From contig NZ_BMUG01000008.1 in assembly GCF_014650075.1 (NCBI RefSeq), positions 124,001 through 188,000 of the forward strand: a stretch of 64,000 nt of DNA, given 5' to 3'. The notes beneath the pieces are model-generated. The model saw only the letters and a program-made list of their open reading frames with translations, was not told the DNA's origin and did no database searches. This DNA is from Streptomyces microflavus (GTDB taxonomy: Bacteria; Actinomycetota; Actinomycetes; Streptomycetales; Streptomycetaceae). This document shows, piece by piece, positions 55,118 through 63,222 of the stretch (positions are counted from its first letter, which is position 1; every line of letters begins with the position of its first letter). A program made the translations under genes and the position numbers.

Positions 55118-56451
55118 CTCCCTCCATCCCTGTACCGTTGCACGACGAGGACCGGCAGGCCCTCGCGGCCCTCCGAGCCCGCGGTTACCACGTACACGAC
55201 ATTCAGGAGATCTCTCGCGATCAGCGGCCGTTCGCAGTACGGATCGCGGAACAGGATCGCATCCTCGCCCCCGGCGTCCGCCTCCACAAGGAGACCGTGG
55301 AACTGGGCGGTGACGATTTCACCAACGTCCATACCTTGCGGGTCGCCCTGTCAGCGGCCTGCGTGGAAGCGGAGTCGGAATCGGCCGGTTTCCATCTGAG
55401 CGACTGGTGCAGCACCGACGCCGTCGCAGCCGTCAACGGATCGTTCTCCTTCATCTCCGACGAACCGGGCCATCAGCCGGCCGAACCCTGTCTGGACTTC
55501 TGCTCCCGTCACGGGGAGACAGTCAGCCTGCCAACTGTGACCAAACCGGCCTTTCTGGTGTACCGCGGTCAGCCATCGCTCCGGACCCTGCCCGCAGTCG
55601 GGACCTTGATAGTTGGCGGGTCAATCCGCGAATGGATCGGCTCCAAGGAAGCCGCTGCCCCAGACAACGTCCGACGGGGTGCGCTCGCCGTGTTCGGCGC
55701 CGCCAACTGCACGATTCTCTACGCGGACAACGCGCTCACAGGATTCACCCGTTTCGTGGAGCGCGCTGGAAATGTCACCCCTCGGGACGCGGGCGCCGTG
55801 GATGCCGTGGTGGAGCGTGTCGCACCTGATATCCATGTGATCCGCAGCGTCCACCCTGGCGGCGGGGCGAATCTGTTCACCGGTTGCTACGTGCTGCGGG
55901 CAGCCGCCACCCAGGCCCGGCCACTGGCCGTGGGCGCCGAAGTGAGAGTGACCGGCATTGCGGGCATCGACACCGAGGAACTGGACTGCGGAATCTCCGT
56001 AGGCCCGAGCGCCGCCGACGCAGCTGCCGGCGAAGTCGCAGCCTACGACGTGAGCCTTGGGATCTCCCCGTTTCGGCCAGTGCGTTATGCGCGCACCCTG
56101 CTGTGGAAACAAGGCGAAACGCTCTGCTTCAGGGTCTTCGACGGTGCACCCCTGACGGATTCCTTTCGCGGGATGACCCCCGTGGAGGTGGCCCACCACT
56201 TGAGCCGGACGGGCGTCGACCCACGCGCCGCCTACCACCTCGACGGTGGACAGTCCTCCAAGATCGCCTTCCGGTACGGGGAGGTCTCCGAGGTAGTCGG
56301 AAACCTCCACTACCTCCAGTGGCCCAGCTCGGAGGAGACGACGTTCCGCTGGCGAGGCATCGAGGGCCGCCGGCTCCACAGTGCCTTCATAGTGCGCGCT
56401 CACACCGAACGATTCCGCAGCCGACAAGAAAGGAGGGTGGCCGGTGGCTGA
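55114..56451 (+). CDS. Phosphodiester glycosidase-like protein (NAGPA domain)
   Basis: 445 residues from the ATG at 55114 (ATGA overlap with the kinase gene); the frame extends to 55051 without a ribosome site. No signal peptide, unlike most relatives. Central and C-terminal parts match the NAGPA/phosphodiester-glycosidase fold: AAVNGSFSFISDEPG, GGSIREWIG, and the hallmark AAYHLDGGQSSKIAFR (LDGGxS). The mammalian enzyme removes GlcNAc linked through a phosphodiester to mannose. Here it may cleave, or be recruited to form, a sugar-1-phosphodiester bond. It lies after a kinase and before PIG-L and flavin genes, in line with phospho-sugar chemistry. Confidence 0.72.
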   Translation: MTPSIPVPLHDEDRQALAALRARGYHVHDIQEISRDQRPFAVRIAEQDRILAPGVRLHKETVELGGDDFTNVHTLRVALSAACVEAESESAGFHLSDWCSTDAVAAVNGSFSFISDEPGHQPAEPCLDFCSRHGETVSLPTVTKPAFLVYRGQPSLRTLPAVGTLIVGGSIREWIGSKEAAAPDNVRRGALAVFGAANCTILYADNALTGFTRFVERAGNVTPRDAGAVDAVVERVAPDIHVIRSVHPGGGANLFTGCYVLRAAATQARPLAVGAEVRVTGIAGIDTEELDCGISVGPSAADAAAGEVAAYDVSLGISPFRPVRYARTLLWKQGETLCFRVFDGAPLTDSFRGMTPVEVAHHLSRTGVDPRAAYHLDGGQSSKIAFRYGEVSEVVGNLHYLQWPSSEETTFRWRGIEGRRLHSAFIVRAHTERFRSRQERRVAGG

Positions 56452-56992
56452 TGCCATCGACACGACCCATACCGCCCCAGGGGCCTCTGCCGACTCTCTG
56501 CCCTGCCCGGAGCGGTTCCGGGAGGTGATGGGGAGCCTAGCTGGCACGGTGGCTGTGGTCACTGCCCTCGGTGAACGAGGGAAGCCTCTCGGCATGACCG
56601 TCTCATCACTTACTTCCGTGCCCCAGAACCCTCTGCTGATTCTGTTCTGTCCGGCGCTCACGAGTCGCACATGGCCACTACTCCGGGCAGCCGACGGACT
56701 GTATGTCAGCATCCTCCACGAGCACCAGCAGGACCTCTCCGTGCAGTTCGCTGAAGCGGATAGAAGGTTCGCCGGTGTGGCGTGGACTCCCTCACCGGGC
56801 GGCATGCCCGTGCTAGACGGATCTATCGCCTGGCTGGAGTGCTCCGTCATCGACCAGCACCGGGCTGGAGACCACGAGATCGTTGTTGCCCAACTGCACC
56901 ACATTGGGTCCGCAGGCGGCGGCCCGCTGCTGCGGCACCGGGGGCGCTATGCGCGGGTTGTGACACCGGAAACAGAGGCGCCAAGTGCTTGA
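56444..56992 (+). CDS. Flavin reductase-like protein, partner of the SsuD-type monooxygenase
   Basis: 182 residues, GTG start after AAAGGAGG. Flavin reductase domain: FREVMGSLAGTVAVVTALGE, PLGMTVSSLTSVPQNPLLIL and a closing HHIGSAGGGPLLRHRGRYAR segment. Enzymes of this group reduce FMN or FAD with NAD(P)H and hand it to a monooxygenase; the only candidate partner nearby is the LLM enzyme at 40728-41894 in the same operon. Overlaps both neighbours. Confidence 0.88.
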   Translation: MADAIDTTHTAPGASADSLPCPERFREVMGSLAGTVAVVTALGERGKPLGMTVSSLTSVPQNPLLILFCPALTSRTWPLLRAADGLYVSILHEHQQDLSVQFAEADRRFAGVAWTPSPGGMPVLDGSIAWLECSVIDQHRAGDHEIVVAQLHHIGSAGGGPLLRHRGRYARVVTPETEAPSA

Positions 56993-57668
56993 GCAGGTCC
57001 TGCCACTGCCGGTCGTGGTCGCGGAGGCATTCCATGACCCCGTGGATGTTGTCCTATTCCGCCAGGAGAAGGCTGTGATCCGGCGTTCCATCGACAAGCG
57101 GCGCGGGGAGTTCACCACCGTGCGCTGGTGTGCTCGGCACGCTCTGGACCGGCTCGGCGAGGCTCCACACCCCCTGATACCTGATGAGTGCGGCGCCCCT
57201 CGCCGGCCCGACGGAGTCGTCGGGAGCATGACTCACTGCGAGGGCTACCGGGCAGCCGCCGTTGCTCGCACCTGCGCCTACCGTGCCATCGGCATCGATG
57301 CCGAGCCAGACCAACCAGTACCCAAGTGCGTCCTAGAGATGGTGGCCCTGCCGGCCGAGCTTCGTCGGCTGTCTGCCCTGGGAGAGAGGGACCCTCGGAT
57401 TTCCTGGGACCGCCTGCTGTTCAGCGCCAAAGAAACCGTGTACAAGACGTGGTATCCACTGACCCGCCGCCCGCTCGGCTTCCACCAGGCCGACATCGAC
57501 GTCTTGCCCGACGGCACTTTCACGGCATACCTCAGCCCTTCCTCACCGCAACCCGTCCTCGATCGGCTCGCTGGCCGGTGGACCGCCGACCGGGTCCTGC
57601 TTCTCACGGTGATTGCCGTACCGGCTGGGGAACATTCCTCCGTGCATGACCGCACACGTACTGTATGA
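56985..57668 (+). CDS. Sfp/EntD-type 4'-phosphopantetheinyl transferase
   Basis: 227 residues, GTG start overlapping the previous stop. EntD-like motifs: EFTTVRWCARHALDRLG, GSMTHCEGYRAAAVA, GIDAEPDQPVP (Mg-binding Asp and Glu) and LFSAKETVYKTWYP (KExxxK). It would convert the ACP encoded at 44278-45045 to its holo form. A PPTase inside the operon suggests the synthase needs its own activating enzyme. Confidence 0.92.
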   Translation: MLEQVLPLPVVVAEAFHDPVDVVLFRQEKAVIRRSIDKRRGEFTTVRWCARHALDRLGEAPHPLIPDECGAPRRPDGVVGSMTHCEGYRAAAVARTCAYRAIGIDAEPDQPVPKCVLEMVALPAELRRLSALGERDPRISWDRLLFSAKETVYKTWYPLTRRPLGFHQADIDVLPDGTFTAYLSPSSPQPVLDRLAGRWTADRVLLLTVIAVPAGEHSSVHDRTRTV

Positions 57669-57682
57669 GACAGGGAGGCTCC

Positions 57683-58486
57683 GTGCGCGTGGCAGCACAT
57701 CAGCCTGGATACCATCGACATCTTTACTATTTCTACAAGATGGCGATTTCGGACGTCTTCGTATCACTCGACCATGTGCAATTCGTACGATCGGATTGGC
57801 AGAACCGTCAAGTTTTCGTTTACGAAGATGCGCGCCGGTGGCTCACCGTTCCGGTGCAAGGAAGTCGGGGTGTGATCCGGTCGAAAGTTATTGCGGATCC
57901 GTCAGTGCTTCCATCGCATTGGGATCGCATCAAGTCGATATACCGCAGCACTCCGTACTTCAGCACCTATGAAGCAGCCCTGGGAGAGATATACGGAGCG
58001 TCATGGAAATACCTCAACGACCTTTGCGACGCACTGACGGAAGTCGCGAGGAGCGGGTTCGGTATCACCACCCCCTACCTGCGCGCTTCAGACCTCGTGG
58101 AAGACCCTAAGACGGCTAAGGGGGAGATGCTGGCCGACGTGGCGCTGCGGGCAGCTAGCGCCATGCTCCCGCCCGGCCGTGAACCTGTCGTCACCTATCT
58201 CGCCTGCTTGAATCCCGTACGTCAAGATCATTATCTGCGTAAGCCCTCCAGAGAGAACCCCGCCTTCATGGAACACGAGGTCATGGAGAACCGGGGGGTG
58301 CGCGTACGAGCTTTCGACTATCTCCATCCCAGCTATGAACAGACCCAACACGCACAGGGGCGCCCGTTTCAGGCGGAGCTCACGGCGTACGACCTGCTGT
58401 TCAATCATGGCCCCAAGGCGCGGGACATCTTACTCGGCGCCAATCCCGAGGAGCGGCCGAAACTGTACCGGATAGGCGGGAAATGA
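57683..58486 (+). CDS. WbqC-like family protein
   Basis: 267 residues from the GTG at 57683, chosen because GGGAGG lies 4-5 bases upstream; an ATG at 57665 overlaps the PPTase stop but has no ribosome site. The opening VAAHQPGYHRHLYYFYKMAI followed by SDVFVSLDHVQFVRSDWQNR is the signature of WbqC/WbmP proteins, found in O-antigen and glycan-modification loci and thought to add amino-acid or acyl groups to amino sugars. It is followed by a PIG-L deacetylase in a four-base overlap, so the pair may free a sugar amine and then modify it. Confidence 0.82.
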   Translation: MRVAAHQPGYHRHLYYFYKMAISDVFVSLDHVQFVRSDWQNRQVFVYEDARRWLTVPVQGSRGVIRSKVIADPSVLPSHWDRIKSIYRSTPYFSTYEAALGEIYGASWKYLNDLCDALTEVARSGFGITTPYLRASDLVEDPKTAKGEMLADVALRAASAMLPPGREPVVTYLACLNPVRQDHYLRKPSRENPAFMEHEVMENRGVRVRAFDYLHPSYEQTQHAQGRPFQAELTAYDLLFNHGPKARDILLGANPEERPKLYRIGGK

Positions 58487-59133
58487 AGAGCGTCCTCATA
58501 GTCGTCGCCCACCCGGACGATGCCGAGATTTCGATGGGAATGCGCATTCACTGGTATACACGGAACGGCGCGCGTGTACGCGTCCACTGCCTTGCCACAG
58601 GAAAACCAGAGGAGAACGGCTCACAGACGAGGCGGGATGAATGCCTGAACGCCGGCGCCGTACTGATGGTGAACCAGTACACCTTCTCCGACATCCCTGA
58701 CACCCGCTTCGTTGAACACCGCGGGAGAATAAATTCCGAGCTCTTCAGGGTAATTCGTGAGGCACGTCCAGACGTCATTTACACCCACTATCCGGATGAC
58801 CAGCACATCGACCATTCGATCACCGGCCAAGAGGTGACTGCCGTGGCCTTGAGGGAATCCATGGGGCTGTGTTACTTCCGCTCTCCGTACAGCATAAGAT
58901 TTGAGCCGAACATGTTCTTCGTTGGCACTGAGAAGCTCATGGACGTGAAGGTCAAGGCGCTGCAGTCATTTGCTTCGCAGCAGCAGTTGGATATGGATGT
59001 GTTCCGCCAGTTGGGAGCGGTCGCGTATCGCCAACATATCCACCACCGGGTGGTCGAGCGGTTCGGTGACGACTCGGCCTATTGCGAGATGTTCAGGGTT
59101 CAGCGCTCCATTGAGTTCGGAAGCCTGTCGTAG
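58483..59133 (+). CDS. PIG-L family deacetylase
   Basis: 216 residues, ATG in ATGA overlap. Zn-binding motifs LIVVAHPDDAEISMG (HPDD) and YTHYPDDQHIDHSITGQEV (HxDH) mark GlcNAc-PI de-N-acetylase/MshB/BshB-like enzymes. It would remove an acetyl group from an N-acetyl sugar or similar N-acyl substrate to expose an amine. Last gene of the 18.4-kb run; no clear terminator follows. Confidence 0.92.
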   Translation: MKSVLIVVAHPDDAEISMGMRIHWYTRNGARVRVHCLATGKPEENGSQTRRDECLNAGAVLMVNQYTFSDIPDTRFVEHRGRINSELFRVIREARPDVIYTHYPDDQHIDHSITGQEVTAVALRESMGLCYFRSPYSIRFEPNMFFVGTEKLMDVKVKALQSFASQQQLDMDVFRQLGAVAYRQHIHHRVVERFGDDSAYCEMFRVQRSIEFGSLS

Positions 59134-59311
59134 TCCGGATCGCGCCGACTCGGGCCACCGTTCGAGGCGTTGCGGTTCCTCCAGTTGAAACGGCCCGATG
59201 TCTCACGTGCATGGAGCCGGCCTGCGGCCGCGCGTTGGTGCCAGAGCCTACTGGCTTATGGAAGGCGAGGTCGGCGCGTTGCGCCCTTCTGGGGCTGTCA
59301 ACTGAGGGGCT

Positions 59312-59560
59312 GTGCCTGACTGCCTGGGCCTGCTGCTGGTCGTGGCCGTGACCGCCGCGAATACCGGGACCGTGAGGCGGCCGTCGGCCTGCTGAACCGA
59401 CGGCGGGCCCCGTACCAGGGCATCTGCCTTGTCTGGGCGGACGGTGGGCTACACCGGCGGCCTCGTCGGCTGGGCGAGGGAGGAACTCGCCCTGGCCCTG
59501 GAAGTCGTCAAGCATACGGACGGCATGGAGGGGTTTGTGGCGCTGCCGAGACGCTGGGCG
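59312..59560 (+). pseudogene. Remnant of an IS5-family (DDE_Tnp_1) transposase C-terminal part
   Basis: Pieces of a typical IS5-type transposase appear in three frames: PDCLGLLLVVAVTAANTG, then DREAAVGLLNRRRAPYQGI and CLVWADGG, then YTGGLVGWAREELALALEVV and GFVALPRRWA. At least two frameshifts separate them. The sequence stops exactly at the CTAG where the IS481-family element begins. The bases 59134-59311 before it contain nothing recognisable. Confidence 0.72.
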
Positions 59561-60505
59561 CTAGGTGTATTGACCCGCAGGGTTGTTGACGCGGGTGATG
59601 GGTGGGTGTCCGTGGAGTGCGGTGTGGCTGCGGTGGTGGTTGTAGGTGTGGAGGAAGTCTGTCAGGGCTGCTGTGCGCTCGTCGTTCGAGGTGTAGGGCC
59701 GTTGGTAGGCCCACTCTTCGGCCAGGGTGCGGTTGAAGCGTTCGACTTTGCCGTTGGTCTGCGGGCGGTAGGCGCGGGTGAGTTTGCCGGTGGCGCCGAG
59801 GTCGGCCAGGGCGGCCTTCCAGGCCAGGCCTTTGCGGTAGGCCCAGGCGTTGTCCGTGAGAACGCGTTCGATGCGCGGGATGCCGTGAGCGTGGAAGAAG
59901 GCGGCCGTTTGGGTGAGGAAGTCCGCGCAGATCGCGGTTTTCTCGTCCGGGTGGATCTCGCTGTAGGCGAGGCGTGAGTGGTCGTCGACGGCGGAGTGGA
60001 TGTAGTCGAAACCGACGTTGCTGCGGGTGGCGCGGCCGGCTTGGCGGCCCAGGGCCCTGTGGCCGCCGCCGTCGGGGATCCGGCCGGGTTTCTTCACGTC
60101 GACGTGGATCAGTTCGCCGGGGTGTTCGCGTTCGTAGCCGCGGATGACCTGGCCGGTGGGCCGGTCGAGGAAGGACAGGCGGTTGAGGCCGTGCCGGGTG
60201 AGGACACGGTGGATGGTCGAGGCGGGCATGCCGAGGACCGGGCCGAGCCGTGCGGGTCCGAGCTTGCGGTCCTGGCGCAGGCGGCATATCCGGGCTTCGG
60301 TTGCGGCGCTGGTCCGGTGCGGTGTCCGGTGGGGGCGGCTGGAGCGGTCGGTGAGTCCGCTTTCGCCCTCGGACCGCCATCGCCGGAGCCTCTTGTGGGC
60401 GGTGGGACACGAAGGCCTCCGTCCGGTGAAGATTCGACACCTCCACCACACACGGGGGCCTTCGCCATGATCAAGCCCCACCAGCGTTACAACGCTCGTG
60501 ATCAA
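59561..60505 (-). CDS. IS481-family transposase, N-terminus degraded
   Basis: 314 codons. From about residue 45 the protein is a normal IS481 transposase: LRRWRSEGESGLTDRSSRPH, LGPARLGPVLGMPASTIHRV, then the DDE core with HVDVKKPGRI (Asp), YIHSAVDDHSRLAYSEI (Asp), RVLTDNAWAYRKG and PQTNGKVERFNRTLAEEW (Glu). The first ~45 residues do not match the usual HTH and appear shifted or deleted; the frame even begins inside the inverted repeat. The stop codon TAG is made by the flanking CTAG. Probably inactive unless an upstream start is supplied. Confidence 0.78.
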   Translation of the reverse strand: MITSVVTLVGLDHGEGPRVWWRCRIFTGRRPSCPTAHKRLRRWRSEGESGLTDRSSRPHRTPHRTSAATEARICRLRQDRKLGPARLGPVLGMPASTIHRVLTRHGLNRLSFLDRPTGQVIRGYEREHPGELIHVDVKKPGRIPDGGGHRALGRQAGRATRSNVGFDYIHSAVDDHSRLAYSEIHPDEKTAICADFLTQTAAFFHAHGIPRIERVLTDNAWAYRKGLAWKAALADLGATGKLTRAYRPQTNGKVERFNRTLAEEWAYQRPYTSNDERTAALTDFLHTYNHHRSHTALHGHPPITRVNNPAGQYT

Positions 60506-60509
60506 TACA
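59566..60509 (-). mobile_element. IS481-family insertion sequence, about 944 bp
   Basis: Terminal inverted repeats TGTATTGACC (59566-59575) and GATCAATACA (60500-60509). Both sides show the NCTAGN pattern favoured by IS481 (GCTAGG at 59560-59565, ACTAGA at 60510-60515), but the outer bases differ, so this is not one clean target duplication. The left flank is an IS5-type remnant, the right flank a truncated serine recombinase. This points to later deletion or recombination between IS copies. Confidence 0.82.
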
Positions 60510-60923
60510 ACTAGAGCGCACGCTAGCGTGGTTGATGCACTCGCGCCGTCTGTGCCGGGGCGTGACGAGCATCTTCTTCTCGTCCCGCATCTTGTAGCCA
60601 GTGTTCAGGCAGTCGACGACGTTGCGGCCGAGCCGGTCCACCGCTGCAGCGACCAAGCCGTCGTACGGGCCCTTCTCGTCACGGAGCCACGGGCCCAGGC
60701 TGGGACGCGTCACGGGATCCGTGGCGCCGGAGACCTCCCAGTCGTCCGCCCAACCGATGATGTGGGCCCCGACGGAGGAGGCGGCGGCAGTGAGCACGTT
60801 CTCGCGCTGGCGCTCAGGCGAAGACGTCGCCGGCTTCACGCGCGACAGTCGCCGCACTCCGAGTAGGCACTTGCCGCATCCGTCGTAGGGTCGTTCGATC
60901 GCATTGAGGTCCGTACCGCGCAC
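60510..60923 (-). pseudogene. Truncated large serine recombinase (N-terminal catalytic part)
   Basis: The N-terminal resolvase-type domain is visible: LLGVRRLSRVKPATSSPERQ (Arg and Ser of the active site), WADDWEVSGATDP, GPYDGLVAAAVDRLGRNVVD and MRDEKKMLVT. After MLVT, near 60560, similarity ends and the frame runs into the IS481 inverted repeat. The DNA-binding domains are gone. It was probably the integrase of the island or a neighbouring element. A copy of the ~80-bp direct repeat lies 65 bases upstream of its start, where an att site would be expected. Confidence 0.78.
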
Positions 60924-60989
60924 TTCTTCTCTCCGTTCGAGCGCGCATCGTACGGAGAATCGGCGGCACGCCCCAGCTGAACGATCTTG

Positions 60990-61070
60990 GTCAGCCGAGG
61001 AAGCTCAGACGAACCTGACGCTCCGGGTTGTCCCGGTTCGTGTCCACCAAACTCCGTTAAGGCAACCACA
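60990..61070. repeat. Right copy of the imperfect ~80-bp direct repeat
   Basis: Contains GAGGAAGCTCAGACGAACC, TGACGCTCCGGGTTGTCCC and GTGTCCACCAAACTCCG, in the same orientation as the left copy at 37639-37718. The minus-strand tail DTNRDNPERQVRLSFLG then stop is kept but is preceded by an in-frame TAA, so this copy is decayed. It lies between the recombinase remnant and the Hsp70-NYN gene. Confidence 0.65.
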
Positions 61071-61152
61071 AGGGTAGCCGCCGCCCTTGACCAAACCTGT
61101 CACCCGAACCTGCGCCAGACCCTCCTTGTCCGCGAGTGTTCACCCAAACAAG

Positions 61153-63222
61153 TCACCTCCGCTGAGCAGGCGCCGCAGGATTGGGTACGCGCCGGTTGAA
61201 GACCCATACGCCCTGTGAGTGAGTCGCACCCATGACCCTCCCCGCGTCCCGCAGCCACGGATTCGCCCGTTGGAACGGTGCGAAGTTGTCGTTCGAGACA
61301 ATGAGCCCGCCGACCTCGTGAGCGATGCTGATCACCAGCGCGTCGCCGCGGCCCTCGGTTCCGGCAGGTGGCTGCACCACACTGCCCTCGGCGATGGCCG
61401 CCTCCACGAGAGGCCGTTCCTCGGTCGACACGTCGTGACGGAGGGTGGCGTCGACCACGACGTGGATGTCGCTGTCGGGGTGCTTGAAGCGCAACGACCG
61501 CACGGCGGCCTGCAGTGCCGCGAAACTCGGCTTGCCGCCCACCGTGCGCGGAGGCCGCCCGTTCCACGCAAGGTTGGATCCGTCGATGACGAGCGGCGGC
61601 GCGACAGCCGGCGCTGCGGCCTTCGGGGCTGCGGAACGAGGCGGGGTGGGCTTGGCCACACCGTTGCTCCGACCGTTGGCACCCGCCCTCTGAAGGTGAG
61701 TCGGCGTGGTTACGGATCGGGTGGCCGGGGCAAGGGCGAGCAACCGGTCGAGTTCCTTCCTCACCTCCGGCAGCACGTTCCCGTCCCCGAACACCTTCAC
61801 CTCGCCGTCGAGGACCACCTCACCGGTCTTCTGTAGGGTCGCCCGGACCGTCAGCAGCCCTTCCTTGCTGTAGGCGTACTCCAGGTCGAAGACACCATCC
61901 TCGGCTCTGCACTGCCGGGGATAGGTCAGGATCAGGTCAGTCAGTTTGACATTGTCCGGGTGATCGACCTCGCGGTCCGGGTCTCCTTCCCACACCTCCA
62001 CGGTCAGCCGCTTTAGGTAGTCCTTCGTCGGCTCGTACGACTTCACACGCTGCTGCGGCAGGCGCTGGTTGCGGCCGATGAGTGCGCTGAACTTCCGTCT
62101 GCCCTCGCGGTCCTTGGTGATCGTGCCCAGGGCGTGTGTGTTCACCACCCGGATGGTGCTCTTCAGTTCCTCGTCCATAGCGGCGGCGCAGATGGCCGCT
62201 CCCTCGGCCACCGCGGTCATCGGGTCGCACATGGAGGTGTCCACGAGTTCGCAGTCGAGCGCCTCCGAGACCGCGGCGCGCACCGCCGGGATCTGGCTGC
62301 TGCCGCCGATCATCAGCACCGCGGTGAGGTCACGCGGGTCGATCCGGGCCTGATCCAGGCATTCCTCCACCGGGTCCAGGGCCCGGTCGATAAGGTCCTG
62401 GATCGCCTCGGAAAACTCGTCCTGCCCGATCTCGACGGTGATGTCATCGGGCGTCAGGACGCGGACCGACTCCTGATGGGAGAGGAGGATCTTGGCCCGC
62501 TCGATCTCCAGGGCGAACATCCGGTTCTCGGAATCGCTCCAACGCCCCCGCACCGGCGCTCGGTCGAGGACCATGCGGCGCAGCCGGGCGTCGATCTCCA
62601 GGCCGCCGAGGCGGTTGACCCCCCGACTCGCCTTTTCGTCGAAGAACCCGTCGTCGTGCAGAAGGAGGGTGGAGTCCATCGTGCCGCCACCCCAGTCGAA
62701 GACCAGGAACTCGCCGTCGACCTCCATCTCGTGGGCATACGCGATCGCCGCCGCCGTCGGCTCGTTCAGCAGCATGCGGACCGTGAGACCCGCGGCACGC
62801 GCGGCCTCGCGGGTCCGGTAACGGGCCGCACCGGTCGCGTTGGCGGGCACGGTGATGACGGCATCATTGATCTCGGTGGCGGCCTCGTCCTTTGCCGCGC
62901 CTGCGATGGCGTGGAAGACGCCGGCCGCCGCGGTGGTCGCGGCGAACCGCTCACCGCCCAGCTGGACGAAGGGCTCCTCGCGCAGCATCCGCTTGCACGC
63001 CTCAACGGCCTGCTCGGAGCGGAGTTTCGCCTCCCAGCCGAACAGGGTGCCAGGCCGTAGGGAACTCGTACCGACGACCGACGGGTAGAGCAGCTCGAAC
63101 CCCTCGCGCCTCCAGTTCGCGTCCAGACCCTGCCCGCCGATCTCCAGGATCTCGACGTACTCGCCGTTCCACTGAGCCACGACCGAGTTGGTGGTCCCGA
63201 AGTCGATTCCGGTGGCCGTCAT
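61153..63222 (-). CDS. Hsp70-family ATPase fused to a NYN/PIN-like ribonuclease domain
   Basis: 689 residues, ATG after GGAGGAAGC. Residues 1-380 are a DnaK-type ATPase: GIDFGTTNSVVAQW (phosphate 1), LVFDWGGGTMDSTLLL (phosphate 2), LNEPTAAAIAYA and VLMIGGSSQIPAVRAA (adenosine). Residues 380-500 resemble a reduced substrate-binding beta domain; there is no lid or C-terminal EEVD. After a Pro/Ala linker (500-540) comes a NYN/Zc3h12a-like nuclease domain, 541-680: VIDGSNLAWNG (Asp547), VVVDATL, GRGDALVISIAHEVGGLIVS and NDNF, with the acidic residues needed for metal-dependent RNA cleavage. I infer a chaperone-type sensor that controls an RNase. Start overlaps the upstream gene by four bases (ATGA). 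Confidence 0.88.
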   Translation of the reverse strand: MTATGIDFGTTNSVVAQWNGEYVEILEIGGQGLDANWRREGFELLYPSVVGTSSLRPGTLFGWEAKLRSEQAVEACKRMLREEPFVQLGGERFAATTAAAGVFHAIAGAAKDEAATEINDAVITVPANATGAARYRTREAARAAGLTVRMLLNEPTAAAIAYAHEMEVDGEFLVFDWGGGTMDSTLLLHDDGFFDEKASRGVNRLGGLEIDARLRRMVLDRAPVRGRWSDSENRMFALEIERAKILLSHQESVRVLTPDDITVEIGQDEFSEAIQDLIDRALDPVEECLDQARIDPRDLTAVLMIGGSSQIPAVRAAVSEALDCELVDTSMCDPMTAVAEGAAICAAAMDEELKSTIRVVNTHALGTITKDREGRRKFSALIGRNQRLPQQRVKSYEPTKDYLKRLTVEVWEGDPDREVDHPDNVKLTDLILTYPRQCRAEDGVFDLEYAYSKEGLLTVRATLQKTGEVVLDGEVKVFGDGNVLPEVRKELDRLLALAPATRSVTTPTHLQRAGANGRSNGVAKPTPPRSAAPKAAAPAVAPPLVIDGSNLAWNGRPPRTVGGKPSFAALQAAVRSLRFKHPDSDIHVVVDATLRHDVSTEERPLVEAAIAEGSVVQPPAGTEGRGDALVISIAHEVGGLIVSNDNFAPFQRANPWLRDAGRVMGATHSQGVWVFNRRVPNPAAPAQRR

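Noticed and set aside
39659..59133. Assignment as a true EPA/DHA-type PUFA synthase
   Set aside because: There is one ACP, no tandem ACP array, no DH-DH pair, no PfaD-like ER, and many sugar/amine genes; only the domain style is shared.
59508..60449. 313-codon minus-strand frame overlapping the IS481 transposase
   Set aside because: Arginine/proline-rich out-of-frame reading; the true transposase motifs are in the adjacent frame.
60990..61070. Naming the repeat attR/attL of the serine recombinase
   Set aside because: Large serine integrases need only a short shared core, and the repeats also look like the end of a gene; without an empty site this cannot be claimed.
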